Source: JAWLHA01 sp041690535 (lineage in GTDB: Bacteria; Pseudomonadota; Gammaproteobacteria; Thiohalomonadales; Thiohalomonadaceae). From it: 64,000 nt of DNA. The DNA lies in contig JAWLHA010000001.1 in NCBI GenBank assembly GCA_041690535.1, positions 163,402 through 227,401 of the forward strand. The letters are read 5' to 3'. The notes under the pieces are model-generated. The model searched no databases and was not told where the DNA came from. It worked only from the letters and a program-made list of their open reading frames with translations. The translations under genes and the position numbers were made by a program. Every line of letters starts with the position of its first letter. Position 1 is the first letter of the stretch. Shown one piece after another: positions 43,261 to 55,503 of this stretch.

Positions 43261-45246
43261 ATGAAGCCGGCGGAAGGCAGGCGCCGCGTCGTCGTCGAGG
43301 GGGTCACACCCCAGGTGGATGGCGGGCGGTTTCCCGTCAAACGGACGGTGGGGGAGACGGTCAGGGTCGAAGCGGACGTGTTCGCCGACGGCCATGACGT
43401 GCTGGCGTGCGTGGTGCAGTACCGTCACGAGCATGCCCCGGTTTGGCGGGAGGCGGCCACGGTCGGGCTGGTGAATGACCGCTGGCGTGGCCAGTTCGAG
43501 GTCTCCCGTCTGGGCCGCTGGCACTACCGGGTGTTGGCCTGGATCGATCGATTCGCCACCTGGCGCCATGACCTGGTCCGCCGTGTGCAGGCCGAGGACG
43601 TGGCGGTGGCCCTCCAAATCGGCGCGGAGCTGGTGGAGGAGGCGGCCCGCCGCGCCTCTGTGGACGACTCGGCTCGGTTACACCAGTTTGCTGCCGCCCT
43701 GCACGGCAAGGGGGACCTGGAAGAGCGCCGGCGCCTGGCTGTGAGCTCCGATCTCGAGTCGCTGATGAAGCTGTGGTCGGCGCGGCGCTTCGCCACTGCC
43801 TCGGACGAGCTCACGGTGACCGTAGAGCCGGAGCGTGCGCGCTTCTCGGCCTGGTACGAGCTGTTTCCCCGCTCTTACGCGGCCGAAAGCGGGCGGCATG
43901 GCACATTTCGTGATTTGGAGTCGCATCTGGGGTATGTGGCCAACCTCGGGTTCGATGTGCTTTACCTCCCCCCCGTGCACCCCATCGGGCGCGTCAATCG
44001 CAAAGGCCGCAACAACGCGTTGCTGGCCTCCCCCGGCGATCCGGGAAGCCCCTGGGCGATCGGCGCAGAGGAGGGGGGGCACAAGGCGGTTCACCCCGAT
44101 CTCGGCAGCCTCGAGGACTTCCGACGGCTGGTGGCCACGGCGCGCGAGCTGGGCATCGAGGTGGCCATCGACATGGCGTTTCAGTGTGCTCCCGATCACC
44201 CGTACGTGCGGGAGCACCCCGAGTGGTTTCGCCACCGCCCGGACGGGAGCGTGCAATACGCGGAGAACCCGCCCAAGAAGTATGAGGACATCTACCCGTT
44301 CGACTTCGAAACCGAGCAGTGGCGGGCGCTCTGGAGCGAGCTGAAGGGTGTCATCGACTTCTGGGTCGGGCAGGGGGTGACCATCTTCCGGGTCGACAAT
44401 CCCCATACCAAGCCCTTCGTGTTCTGGAAGTGGCTCATCGCCGAGGTAAAGAGGGACCACCCCCAGACCCTCTTTCTCTCGGAGGCGTTCTCACGGCCGA
44501 AGATCATGCACCAGCTGGCCAAACTGGGGTTCAGTCAGTCCTACACCTATTTCACCTGGCGCAACACGAAGGAGGAGCTGACCCAATACCTGACCGAACT
44601 GACCCAGGATGGGGCGCGGGAGTACTTCCGCCCCAATCTGTGGCCCAACACCCCCGACATTCTGAGCGAGACCCTGCAGTACGGGGGACGGCCCGCCTTC
44701 CTCAGTCGCCTGGTGCTGGCCTCGACCCTGGCGGCCAGTTACGGGATCTACGGCGCGGCTTACGAGCTCCTGGAGAACGAGGCCCGCGAACCCGGCAGCG
44801 AGGAGTATCTGAATTCCGAAAAATACGAAGTGAAGCACTGGCCACTGACCCGGCCCGACAGCCTCAGGGACCTGGTCGCCCGCATCAACCGGATCCGCAG
44901 GGAAAACCGGGCACTGCAGAGCGACTGGAGCCTTCGCTTCTATCCCACGGATAACGAGCAGGTCATCTGTTATGGGAAGCATACGGAGGACCTCGCCAAC
45001 ATCGTGGTGGTGGTGGTGAATCTCGACAGCTATCACCGGCAGTCGGCGTGGATCGACCTGCCCCTGGAGCGGCTCGGCATCGATGCCAGGCATCCGTTTC
45101 AAATGCATGAGCTGTTGAGCGATGCCCGCTATCTCTGGCACGGCACCAGAAATTATGTGGACCTTGACCCTCAGGTGACCCCGGCGCAGGTCTTCCGGCT
45201 ACGCCGCCGGGTTCGTACCGAGCGGGAATTTGAGTACTTCATGTGA
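43261..45246 (+). CDS. glgE: Alpha-1,4-glucan:maltose-1-phosphate maltosyltransferase
   Basis: 661 residues, usual length for GlgE. The N-terminal domain has RRVVVEGVTPQVDGGRFPVK and the GH13_3 barrel has YELFPRSYA, VLYLPPVHPIGRVNRKGRNN, the nucleophile region TIFRVDNPHTKPFVFW, the acid/base region TLFLSEAFSRPK and EYLNSEKYEVKHW. GlgE extends alpha-1,4-glucans with maltosyl units from maltose-1-phosphate. ATG 43261 has GGAGG at 43251-43255. The downstream TreS-maltokinase fusion makes the substrate, so the two genes form a complete trehalose-to-glucan route apart from branching enzyme GlgB, which is not in the window. Confidence 0.96.
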   Translation: MKPAEGRRRVVVEGVTPQVDGGRFPVKRTVGETVRVEADVFADGHDVLACVVQYRHEHAPVWREAATVGLVNDRWRGQFEVSRLGRWHYRVLAWIDRFATWRHDLVRRVQAEDVAVALQIGAELVEEAARRASVDDSARLHQFAAALHGKGDLEERRRLAVSSDLESLMKLWSARRFATASDELTVTVEPERARFSAWYELFPRSYAAESGRHGTFRDLESHLGYVANLGFDVLYLPPVHPIGRVNRKGRNNALLASPGDPGSPWAIGAEEGGHKAVHPDLGSLEDFRRLVATARELGIEVAIDMAFQCAPDHPYVREHPEWFRHRPDGSVQYAENPPKKYEDIYPFDFETEQWRALWSELKGVIDFWVGQGVTIFRVDNPHTKPFVFWKWLIAEVKRDHPQTLFLSEAFSRPKIMHQLAKLGFSQSYTYFTWRNTKEELTQYLTELTQDGAREYFRPNLWPNTPDILSETLQYGGRPAFLSRLVLASTLAASYGIYGAAYELLENEAREPGSEEYLNSEKYEVKHWPLTRPDSLRDLVARINRIRRENRALQSDWSLRFYPTDNEQVICYGKHTEDLANIVVVVVNLDSYHRQSAWIDLPLERLGIDARHPFQMHELLSDARYLWHGTRNYVDLDPQVTPAQVFRLRRRVRTEREFEYFM

Positions 45247-45286
45247 TCCGCACCGGCCTGGGGAAAGACTCAAGGGTGGATTGGTC

Positions 45287-48592
<3,306 letters not shown>

Positions 48593-48723
48593 ATTCGGGA
48601 CCGACGGTCGCGCCACTGGATCGCAACGCGACGGCGCCCACTGGACGCGCATCCCCTTCGGCGGACCCCCTGGGCTATAGTCAGAGTGACGGCAGGTAGT
48701 CGAAAGTGTGCAAGGAGGCACCC

Positions 48724-49389
48724 TTGATCCACTTGCCATTCAGGGACCGTACGGAAGCGGGGCAAGCGCTGGGGGCCGCCTTGCAGCGATACGTGAACAT
48801 CCCCGACACCCTGGTGCTCGCCCTGCCTCGGGGCGGCGTGCCGGTGGGGGCGGAGGTGGCCCGGGCTCTCGGCGCGGATCTCGACATTTTGGTGGTTCGC
48901 AAGCTCGGCACCCCCGGCCAGCGGGAGCTGGCCATGGGGGCCATCGCCAGCGGCGGTGCGCGGGTACTCAATGAGGGCATCATCAACGCCCTGCGCATTC
49001 CCGAGTCGGTCATCAATGATGCGATTCGCCGGGAAACGGCGGAGCTGCGGCGGCGCGAGGAGAACTACCGTGGTCGCCGCCCCTCGCCGGAAGTTCGCGG
49101 CAAGACCGTGTTTCTGGTGGATGACGGATTGGCCACCGGCGCAACCATGCGGGCGGCCGTCGCAGCACTGGCCCAACTGCAGCCTGCGAAGAAGATCGTC
49201 GCAATCCCCGTGGCGCCCCTTGAAACCGTGGAGATCCTTCGCCGCGAGGCCGATGGCGTGGAGTGTCTGGCGACCCCCGAGCCGTTCATGGCCGTGGGAC
49301 GCTGGTACGAAGACTTCCCGCAGACCAGCGATGCCGAGGTGAGGGAACTGCTTGCCGATTTCTGGAAGGAGGGGATTGAACATGGATGA
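48724..49389 (+). CDS. Phosphoribosyltransferase-family protein
   Basis: 221 residues. The PRPP-binding loop VFLVDDGLATGATMRAAV is clear near residue 130, with the N-terminal LVLALPRGGVPVGAEVARALG and LDILVVRKLGTPGQRELAMGA typical of a stand-alone PRTase-like group of unassigned substrate that is often paired with, or fused to, a dienelactone-hydrolase-like protein, as here (next gene overlaps by 8 bases). The start is TTG 48724, because AAGGAGG lies at 48712-48718 and family similarity begins there; GTG 48706 would put the Shine-Dalgarno inside the gene. Function could be nucleobase or unusual-base salvage. Confidence 0.84.
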   Translation: MIHLPFRDRTEAGQALGAALQRYVNIPDTLVLALPRGGVPVGAEVARALGADLDILVVRKLGTPGQRELAMGAIASGGARVLNEGIINALRIPESVINDAIRRETAELRRREENYRGRRPSPEVRGKTVFLVDDGLATGATMRAAVAALAQLQPAKKIVAIPVAPLETVEILRREADGVECLATPEPFMAVGRWYEDFPQTSDAEVRELLADFWKEGIEHG

Positions 49390-50059
49390 GTTCGTCACGG
49401 CCGTGGAGCGTGAGGTGAGCCTGCGCGTGGGGGATGTCTCCCTGGAGGGGACACTGGTGATCCCCGAGACCCCGGTGGGCATCGTGCTGTTCGCTCACGG
49501 CAGCGGGAGCAGCCGCTTCAGTCGGCGCAACCGTTACGTGGCCGAGATGCTTAATGAGGCCGGGCTGGCCACTCTGCTGTTCGATCTGCTCACCCGGGAG
49601 GAGCATGAAGTGGACCAGTTTACCCGGGAGTTCCGCTTCGACATCGGCCGGCTGGCCGAGCGGCTGGTCGGGGCGGTGGAGTGGGTGCGGGAGCAGCGGG
49701 AGCTGCTCGGGTTGGGCATTGGGCTGTTCGGTGCCAGCACCGGGGCCGCGGCGGCGCTCATGGCCGCGGCACGCCGACCGCAGGAGGTGGCGGCTGTGGT
49801 CTCGAGAGGGGGGAGGCCGGACCTGGCCGGCGCGTTCCTGGGGCAGGTGCGCGCCCCAACCCTGCTTCTGGTGGGGGGGTACGACGAGCAGGTGCTGCTC
49901 CTCAACCGCCAGGCGGCCCGGGCCCTCGAGGTCGAGTGCGAATTGAGCGTGGTTCCCGGCGCGACTCACCTGTTTGAGGAGCCCGGCAAGCTGGAGGAGG
50001 TGGCGCGGCTTGCGCGTCAGTGGTTCACCCGACACCTTGCCGCCGCGACGGTGCGCTGA
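49382..50059 (+). CDS. Alpha/beta hydrolase (dienelactone hydrolase-like)
   Basis: 225 residues. VGIVLFAHGSGSSRFSRRNR carries the oxyanion-hole HGSGS loop and GIGLFGASTGAAAALMAA carries the nucleophile elbow Gly-x-Ser-x-Gly with Ser at about residue 122. An acid candidate is in LLVGGYDEQVL and the catalytic His in GATHLFEEPGKL. The family acts as esterases or thioesterases; here it is paired with the phosphoribosyltransferase gene (8-base overlap), a conserved pairing of unknown purpose. ATG 49382 is used because it lies at the coupling junction. It is followed after 17 bases by the PRPP synthetase gene. Confidence 0.85.
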   Translation: MDEFVTAVEREVSLRVGDVSLEGTLVIPETPVGIVLFAHGSGSSRFSRRNRYVAEMLNEAGLATLLFDLLTREEHEVDQFTREFRFDIGRLAERLVGAVEWVREQRELLGLGIGLFGASTGAAAALMAAARRPQEVAAVVSRGGRPDLAGAFLGQVRAPTLLLVGGYDEQVLLLNRQAARALEVECELSVVPGATHLFEEPGKLEEVARLARQWFTRHLAAATVR

Positions 50060-50076
50060 ACCCGACACTCGAGGCG

Positions 50077-51066
50077 ATGGATACCTCTGACGACCTGCTC
50101 ATCTTCGCCATCGAGGCCAGTCATGAGTATGGTGAGCGGGTCAGCAGGAGTCTGGGGATAGCGCTCAGTGCCCACGAGGAGCGCTCGTTCGAGGATGGCG
50201 AGCACAAGATCCGTTCGCTGGTAAACGTGCGTAACCGCGACGTCTTTGTTATTCAGTCGCTCTATGGCGATGCTCAACAGAGCGTGAATGACAAGCTCGT
50301 GCGACTGTTGATCTTCATCGGCGCCCTGAAGGATGCCTCCGCCGCGCGGGTGACGGCGGTGATCCCCTATCTCGCCTACGCCAGGAAGGACCGCAGGACC
50401 CAGTCGCGGGATCCGGTGACCACCCGTTACCTGGCCCAGTTGCTGGAATCGGTGGGGACCGACCGGGTGGTAAGCCTGGACGTCCATAACCTCGCAGCCT
50501 TCGAGAACGCCTACCGCTGCCGCATCGATCACCTCGAAGCGAGAGAGCTGTTCGTCCGCTATTTCGCCCCCTGGCTTCGCAATGACGAGTTGACGGTGGT
50601 CTCTCCGGATGTGGGGGGGTTCAAGCGCGCCGATGCCTTTCGGGAGGCCCTGTCACGCCGGCTGGGACGCCCCCTGGGGCTCGCCTTCATGGAGAAGCGG
50701 CGCCAACGCGGCCTCGTCAGCGGCGAGACCCTGGTGGGGGACGTCGCAGGCAGGACGGTCATTATCATTGACGACCTGATCAGCACCGGTGGCACCATCC
50801 TGCGGGCGCTCAAGGCCTGCTACGCCGAGGGCGCGGCCCACGTGTGCGCTGCGGCGAGCCACGGATTGTTCGTCGGGAATGCCGCGGCACTGGTGGCGGA
50901 ACCCGGCCTCGGCAAGCTGGTCATCACCGATTCGGTAACCCCGTTCCGGCTGCCGCTGGAGCTGGTCAGCCGGAAGGTGGAGATCCTTGATAGTGCAAGG
51001 CTTTTCGCCGAGGCCATCGCCCGAATCCACTCTGGGGAGTCTGTCAGCGAGCTGCTGCAGTCGTGA
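50077..51066 (+). CDS. prs: Ribose-phosphate pyrophosphokinase (PRPP synthetase paralogue)
   Basis: 329 residues. FEDGEHKIRSLVNVRNRDVFVIQSL in the N-terminal half, IPYLAYARKDRRTQSRDPVTTRY (the flexible loop and metal site), VSLDVHNLAAFENAY and the PRPP loop VIIIDDLISTGGTILRALKA are all diagnostic. It makes PRPP from ribose-5-phosphate and ATP. The N-terminal portion diverges from housekeeping Prs (for example IFAIEASHEYGERVSRSLG replaces the usual FSGNA-type start), so it is a divergent paralogue rather than the main cellular enzyme. It could feed the PRTase at 48724 and PncB at 55503. ATG 50077 is used; earlier in-frame starts have no homology. Confidence 0.87.
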   Translation: MDTSDDLLIFAIEASHEYGERVSRSLGIALSAHEERSFEDGEHKIRSLVNVRNRDVFVIQSLYGDAQQSVNDKLVRLLIFIGALKDASAARVTAVIPYLAYARKDRRTQSRDPVTTRYLAQLLESVGTDRVVSLDVHNLAAFENAYRCRIDHLEARELFVRYFAPWLRNDELTVVSPDVGGFKRADAFREALSRRLGRPLGLAFMEKRRQRGLVSGETLVGDVAGRTVIIIDDLISTGGTILRALKACYAEGAAHVCAAASHGLFVGNAAALVAEPGLGKLVITDSVTPFRLPLELVSRKVEILDSARLFAEAIARIHSGESVSELLQS

Positions 51067-51155
51067 GTTGCCGCGGGTGAAGTCACAGTTCGATTGCCCC
51101 CAGAGACTCCTATACCCCCAGAAAAATCAAGGCACCGGACGCCCGCCCTCCGCCT

Positions 51156-51193
51156 GAAGCTCTCTCGGGGGCAGGCTTCGCGGGCATGACGAC
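51156..51193 (-). repeat. Fragment of the CATTCCCGCGAAGCC-type repeat
   Basis: Read on the minus strand this gives TCATGCCCGCGAAGCCTGCC followed by CCCGAGAGAGCTT, which matches the left arm of MITE A copy 2 (TCATTCCCGCGAAGCCTGCC then CCCGGGAGCTT at about 24599). No terminal repeats surround it, so it is a separate fragment of the core palindrome. Confidence 0.55.
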
Positions 51194-51211
51194 TCAGTCA
51201 GCGTTTTCCTG

Positions 51212-51303
51212 GAGCACCGAACAGGCAAACTCCGATGTGCCTGACAGGGAGGGTGGACAAGCGCAGCGCATCCACCAGTCACGGGCCGCGACCCGGTGGA
51301 TGT
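51212..51303. repeat. Repeat family C, degraded copy
   Basis: Starts GAGCACCGAACAGGCAAAC, the same end as the copy at 63869 (GAGCACCGAACAGGTAAAC), then GGGTGGACAAGCGCAGCGCA and, inverted, CCCGGTGGATG; the remainder has been lost. Confidence 0.65.
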
Positions 51304-51478
51304 TCTCTCATCGGGCTATAGGCATGCGGTTGGCGGTTGGTATCCCAACTGTTACCGTAGGGAACTTCCTGGAGCGCTTACCCCGTATTCCCGGCCAGGG
51401 ACCGGCAATTGGCCGGTGCGAATTCCCCTATGGGGCGTTGGGCTTTATAATCGAGTTAGGATTCTCTCGTAGCCACTT

Positions 51479-54190
51479 ATGCCAATAGCCTGGATTGCCC
51501 TCAGCGTCGCCTTCCTCGACTTCCTCTCCAAGCTGCTCTTGGCGAATACGGACGTCGGCGGGAGTTTTGTCCTCCTGGATGTCGCCGTCGATATCCTTCA
51601 TCGCGAGAGTGCCGGGCTGCCCGCCTATTTGAGAGGCGTGACGAACATCACCGGATGGGTGCTGGCTGCCGGCCTGGTCGCCCTGTTCTCCGTTTTGTTC
51701 CGGGGGCGGGGGCTGTTTGGAGTGGCGGGGCCTGCCGGGATTGGTCTTGAGCTGGCTGCGGGCGGCGTTCTCTCCCAGATGGTCGATCTGTTTCTCTATG
51801 CCCAGCTGGTGCCGGTGGTCAGCGTGCGCATCTCACAGGCCGCGCATCTCGATGGCGGGGTGGGTCAGCTGGCCATACTCGTTGGCGGGGGAGTGTTTCT
51901 TTGGGAGTTTGTCCAGCAGAGGAGGGCGCACCCGGCCGTCGCCTTGCGAGCTGCGGACGAGGGGTCAATTGACCTGACGGTGCTCCCCCGGGGCATCGAT
52001 AACGTACACATCGACGTCATTCTCAGTCCCGGACTCATCAAGACCACGCAGGCACTGGTCCACGATCTCGTGCCGCGGTACATCAAACAGGTCAAGCTCG
52101 GCAGCCGTAAGGTCAACCTGCCCAAGCATTACTTCGATCGCCTGCAGCGCGCGTACAGCACCACGGTTGAATCGGCCATTGCCAAGGCCAAACAGGCTGG
52201 CGAGCTAGCCCTTCTCGAACTGGTGCAAGTCGCCCTGCTCAAGTTCATTCACCTGGAAGTGCAACGCCAGACGCAGTTGGCGGTTCAGCGCTTCAGTGAA
52301 ACTTTGCAGGATCACCAGAAGCGCGGGGGCGGCGGCGCTGACGGCAACTCCCATGTGGAGTGGCTGTTCCGAAACCGCCATTTGCTCGCCTACCGGGTGA
52401 CCGAGACCCTCGGCCTGGCCCTGTTACAGTGCGAAACCACGACTTTGGGCAAACTGCGCCGCTCTCTCTTCGGCAGCCACCGGGTCATTGCCTCCGAGGC
52501 GCTGACCGTGCCGCTGGTATACGCCGGCTCGCCGGTGAATGACGCGGTTCAGGTGCAGCACTATGTTCTACTGGGCCACCTCGATCGCGAACCCAACAGT
52601 TTTCCCGCCCTGGATGCCTTGCTGCGCTCTGTCTTCCAGGAGTTCATGCCCACAGCGGGGCAAGACGCAAGGGGAGCTGCGCTTGGCCTGGAGCTGGAGG
52701 GAGCCAGCAGCGAGTATCTGCGTGCCTTGTCCCACCACTCAGTCCTCACGTCAGAGGAGAATGCCACCATTCTCCTGGACGCAGAGTGGACTCGGCGGCG
52801 ACTGGTAGACGCAAAGGAGAAGGGGCAAAAGGAGAAGGTCGCGAAGCTGAAGCGGCATCTTGCCTTCCAGCGGCGCATGCTCATGCAGGTGACCGCCAGC
52901 CTGCGTCACGCCGGGCTGCTGCCTTATCTCTTTGCCTCTCATGAGGTGGGGCGGCTGTTCCAACATCGACAGTGGGACCTGGACCCCCAACTGCTCCACA
53001 AGACGCTCCGCACCAGTGGTACGGGTCCGGAAGTCAAGCAGAAGTTGCAGGCCTTGCTGCGTGGACCGAACCGCCCCCCCCTGGAGGAGGTCTATGGCGC
53101 CTGGGAGCGGGTGCAGAGGCCGCAGGCGGGCGAAATCGGTCCACAGGTGGTTGCGTTCATGCGCAAGTTCGCGCGTTTTCGTAGAGATCTGGTGCGATAT
53201 CACAGCACTCAACAGGCGATCAACCAGGTCGTCCTGCTGGAGGAAGAGAAGGATATTCGTACTTCGCGCGCCAACTTCACCTTGCACGAGTTTCTGGCCC
53301 CCGATGAAGTCGACTCCACCACCAGGGCGATCAAGGGGCACGTGATCCTGAAAGCGGATCTCCGTGGTTCCACCCAGATCACCGATCGGCTGGTGGAGCT
53401 GGATCTCAATCCCGCCGCCCACTTCAGTCGGCACTTTTTCGAGCCTATCAACGAGGTCATTGAACGGTACGGTGCCGAAAAGGTGTTTATCGAAGGGGAT
53501 GCCGTCATCCTCATCCTCAACGAGTATGTCGGCGATCACCAGCCGCCCCTCATCGTAGCGAGGGGCTGCGGTCTGGCCGCCGGGATCATTCAGGTGGTAG
53601 AGACGCAGAACCGGCAGCTGGCCGGCCACGGGCTGCCGCAGCTGGAGCTGGGAATCGGCATCGCCTACACCAACGCCCCCCCGAGATTCCTCTTCGACCG
53701 GGATACGAGAATTACCATTTCACCCGCGATCAATCGTGCGGATCGCCTCTCCGCCTGCGCCTGGGCCATTCGCGAATGGCTCAAGGGACAGGAGGCCACC
53801 CTCCCGGGCAACGTCGCCGTCTATGAGCCCTCCGCAGAGGCCGCCGCAAGGCAGGAGAAGGCGCAAAAAGAGCTGGTCTATAACCTCAACGGTGTGCTCC
53901 TGGAGCCGAGCGCCTTCGAGAAGCTGGGCAAAGAGGTGAAGCTGCGGCCCCTGAGAAAGGCGCTGCCCGAATTCGGGGACAGCACCCTGCTGGCCTCGCG
54001 GTTTCCGGACACCACAGGCGCGTTCCACACACTGGTCCTGCGCGAAGCGCCGGTGCGCATCTACGATGCCTCCTACCGGGTCGACAGCTGCCCGGTGGCG
54101 GGGGACCGCCAGTTCCACGAAGTGATCCACGACAAGCACATCGTGCAGCGGATCCGGGAGTCGTTGGCGAAGGCCACCACGAGCGCTTAG
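51479..54190 (+). CDS. Membrane protein with LspA-like N-terminus and class III nucleotidyl-cyclase-like domain
   Basis: 903 residues. Residues 1-145 have about four membrane segments whose wording resembles lipoprotein signal peptidase II: WIALSVAFLDFLSKLLL at the start, LAAGGVLSQMVDLFLYAQLV around Asp103 (where LspA has GGxxGNxxDR) and QLAILVGGGVFLWE. The Asn and the second catalytic Asp of LspA appear to be Gln (SQMVD; Gln130), so protease activity is unlikely. Residues 146-620 are a long, mostly helical region of no recognised family. From 620, VILKADLRGSTQITDRL and KVFIEGDAVILILNE match class III cyclases: metal Asp627 and Asp674, and the transition-state pair Asn752/Arg756 (INRADR). The usual adenine-selecting Lys and Asp are replaced. 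ATG 51479; Shine-Dalgarno weak. Likely an intracellular signalling enzyme or a pseudo-cyclase. Confidence 0.75.
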   Translation: MPIAWIALSVAFLDFLSKLLLANTDVGGSFVLLDVAVDILHRESAGLPAYLRGVTNITGWVLAAGLVALFSVLFRGRGLFGVAGPAGIGLELAAGGVLSQMVDLFLYAQLVPVVSVRISQAAHLDGGVGQLAILVGGGVFLWEFVQQRRAHPAVALRAADEGSIDLTVLPRGIDNVHIDVILSPGLIKTTQALVHDLVPRYIKQVKLGSRKVNLPKHYFDRLQRAYSTTVESAIAKAKQAGELALLELVQVALLKFIHLEVQRQTQLAVQRFSETLQDHQKRGGGGADGNSHVEWLFRNRHLLAYRVTETLGLALLQCETTTLGKLRRSLFGSHRVIASEALTVPLVYAGSPVNDAVQVQHYVLLGHLDREPNSFPALDALLRSVFQEFMPTAGQDARGAALGLELEGASSEYLRALSHHSVLTSEENATILLDAEWTRRRLVDAKEKGQKEKVAKLKRHLAFQRRMLMQVTASLRHAGLLPYLFASHEVGRLFQHRQWDLDPQLLHKTLRTSGTGPEVKQKLQALLRGPNRPPLEEVYGAWERVQRPQAGEIGPQVVAFMRKFARFRRDLVRYHSTQQAINQVVLLEEEKDIRTSRANFTLHEFLAPDEVDSTTRAIKGHVILKADLRGSTQITDRLVELDLNPAAHFSRHFFEPINEVIERYGAEKVFIEGDAVILILNEYVGDHQPPLIVARGCGLAAGIIQVVETQNRQLAGHGLPQLELGIGIAYTNAPPRFLFDRDTRITISPAINRADRLSACAWAIREWLKGQEATLPGNVAVYEPSAEAAARQEKAQKELVYNLNGVLLEPSAFEKLGKEVKLRPLRKALPEFGDSTLLASRFPDTTGAFHTLVLREAPVRIYDASYRVDSCPVAGDRQFHEVIHDKHIVQRIRESLAKATTSA

Positions 54191-54370
54191 AGCCCGAACA
54201 GATAAATCCGACGCGCCCGACATGTAGGGTGGATAAGCGCAGCGCATCCACCGTGCGGCGCCGAATTGGTGGATGCGCTGCGCTTATCCACCTACCTCGG
54301 TTCGCTGCCCCCGCCACCTGCGGCGCAACTTGGCTGCGATTGGCGATCTTTCGGTTTACCTGTTCGGTCC
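54191..54370. repeat. Repeat family C, best-preserved copy
   Basis: 180 bp. Ends CCGAACAGATAAATCCGA (54194 onward) and TCGGTTTACCTGTTCGG (54351-54367) are inverted repeats. The centre is a long hairpin: GGGTGGATAAGCGCAGCGCA (about 54227) pairs with TGCGCTGCGCTTATCCACC about 45 bp on. It begins right after the stop codon of the cyclase-like gene. The right half, read inverted, is nearly identical to the copy at 63869. I could not define a target duplication with confidence (TTAGA occurs near both ends). Confidence 0.85.
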
Positions 54371-54465
54371 TTTAGATGGGGGTGGGCCCGGGAAGGCTCA
54401 CCTCCCGGGTGTCTCACGACTGGGAGTGTTTGCTCAGGCTGACAACGGGTGCCGGTATCTTGCGC

Positions 54466-55503
54466 TCAGATCAGGGCAGCGGCGTGCCGCTCGCCCAGGT
54501 CGATGTACTCCGCGGCGCGGCGGCTCCACTTCCCGACATCCTGAACCAGATGGTCTTCCGTATGCCAGATGGCTATCTTCGCCCGCAGCATCGCCCTGAA
54601 ACTCATGTAGAAGTTGATCAGGGTCTCCATCGGTTCATCACCGGTCACTTCCACATAGCGTTGCATGAAGTAGGCCCCCACCTCCAGCGCTCCGAGGCGT
54701 TCGCATTCGAGGGCCAGGTAAGCCAGTTCGTCCACGGCGTCCAGAGTGCGGAAGTCCCGGTTGAACTCGAGGCAGTCGATGACTACCGGTTCCGGCGCCA
54801 GGCAAACGTGCTCGGGGCGCAGGTCACCGTGGCCTTCAATGACGCGACCTTCCTGGACTCGGCGGTAGAAGCGCAGCGGAACCTCATCGATGTACTCCAG
54901 CTGCCGATCGCAGACGGCATGAATGCGGGCGCTGGGGAGATCGAATTCGGGCCGGACCAGCTCGGCCCGCTGGGCCTCGATGTCCCGCTCGAAGCGGTGA
55001 CGATACTCGGCCGGCTCGAGCGCCACCGGCGCGGCTTCCCGGTAGAAGCAAGCCAGGTGGTCGGCCGCCCGTGACAGCACGTTGTGTTTCACCTGCCCCT
55101 TGGCGATGGCGTTATCCAGCATGCAGTCGGCCGGCAGGCGGCGCATCTTCACCAGCCAGTCCACCGGCTCCTGACCGACCTCCACGCGCAGGGCCCCGCT
55201 GCGGGTCAGGCACAAAGGGACCACCCCCAGGTAGACGTCGCCGGCGAGGCGGCGGTTGAGACGCACCTCCTCCTCGCTGTCCCGGCGGCGGGCCTCCGCG
55301 GTGCTGAAGTCGAGGAAACTCGAGCGTGCCGGCTTTTTCAGTTTGTAAGCGTATTGAGGGGTCAGAAAAACCCACGACATGTGGGTTTCAATCCGCTCCA
55401 CCCGCGGAACTTTATCGGGGTAGGCCTCGGAGGTGCTCAACACCTCCACCTTTTCGCGTAGCGGCACACGATTGTCATCGAAGTAGACGATAGTATTCGG
55501 CAT
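54466..55503 (-). CDS. COG2187-like protein with aminoglycoside-phosphotransferase fold
   Basis: 345 residues. ETHMSWVFLTPQYAYKLKKP near residue 40 has the nucleotide-binding Lys, DWLVKMRRLPADCMLD follows, EGHGDLRPEHVCL near residue 235 is the catalytic loop (HGDLxxxH) and VVIDCLEFNRDFRTLD is the metal site of the APH/choline-kinase fold. Many COG2187 proteins continue into a second P-loop kinase domain; this one stops, so it is the single-domain form. Substrate unknown. The ATG at 55503 overlaps the TGA of the upstream pncB gene (TGATG), so the two are translationally coupled, which suggests a related role, perhaps in nucleotide or NAD metabolism. Confidence 0.8.
   Translation of the reverse strand: MPNTIVYFDDNRVPLREKVEVLSTSEAYPDKVPRVERIETHMSWVFLTPQYAYKLKKPARSSFLDFSTAEARRRDSEEEVRLNRRLAGDVYLGVVPLCLTRSGALRVEVGQEPVDWLVKMRRLPADCMLDNAIAKGQVKHNVLSRAADHLACFYREAAPVALEPAEYRHRFERDIEAQRAELVRPEFDLPSARIHAVCDRQLEYIDEVPLRFYRRVQEGRVIEGHGDLRPEHVCLAPEPVVIDCLEFNRDFRTLDAVDELAYLALECERLGALEVGAYFMQRYVEVTGDEPMETLINFYMSFRAMLRAKIAIWHTEDHLVQDVGKWSRRAAEYIDLGERHAAALI

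Larger units (their letters stand above)
51067..51478. other. Intergenic region with repeat fragments
   Basis: 412 bases without a supportable gene. It contains an inverted half of the ATTCCCGC-type repeat (about 51156-51193) and a degraded family C copy (51212-51303). The AT content rises just before the cyclase-like gene. Confidence 0.5.

Noticed and set aside
51479..51915. The N-terminal domain of the cyclase-like protein as an active signal peptidase II
   Set aside because: The Asn and one catalytic Asp of LspA appear replaced by Gln, and the domain is fused to a 750-residue cytoplasmic part.
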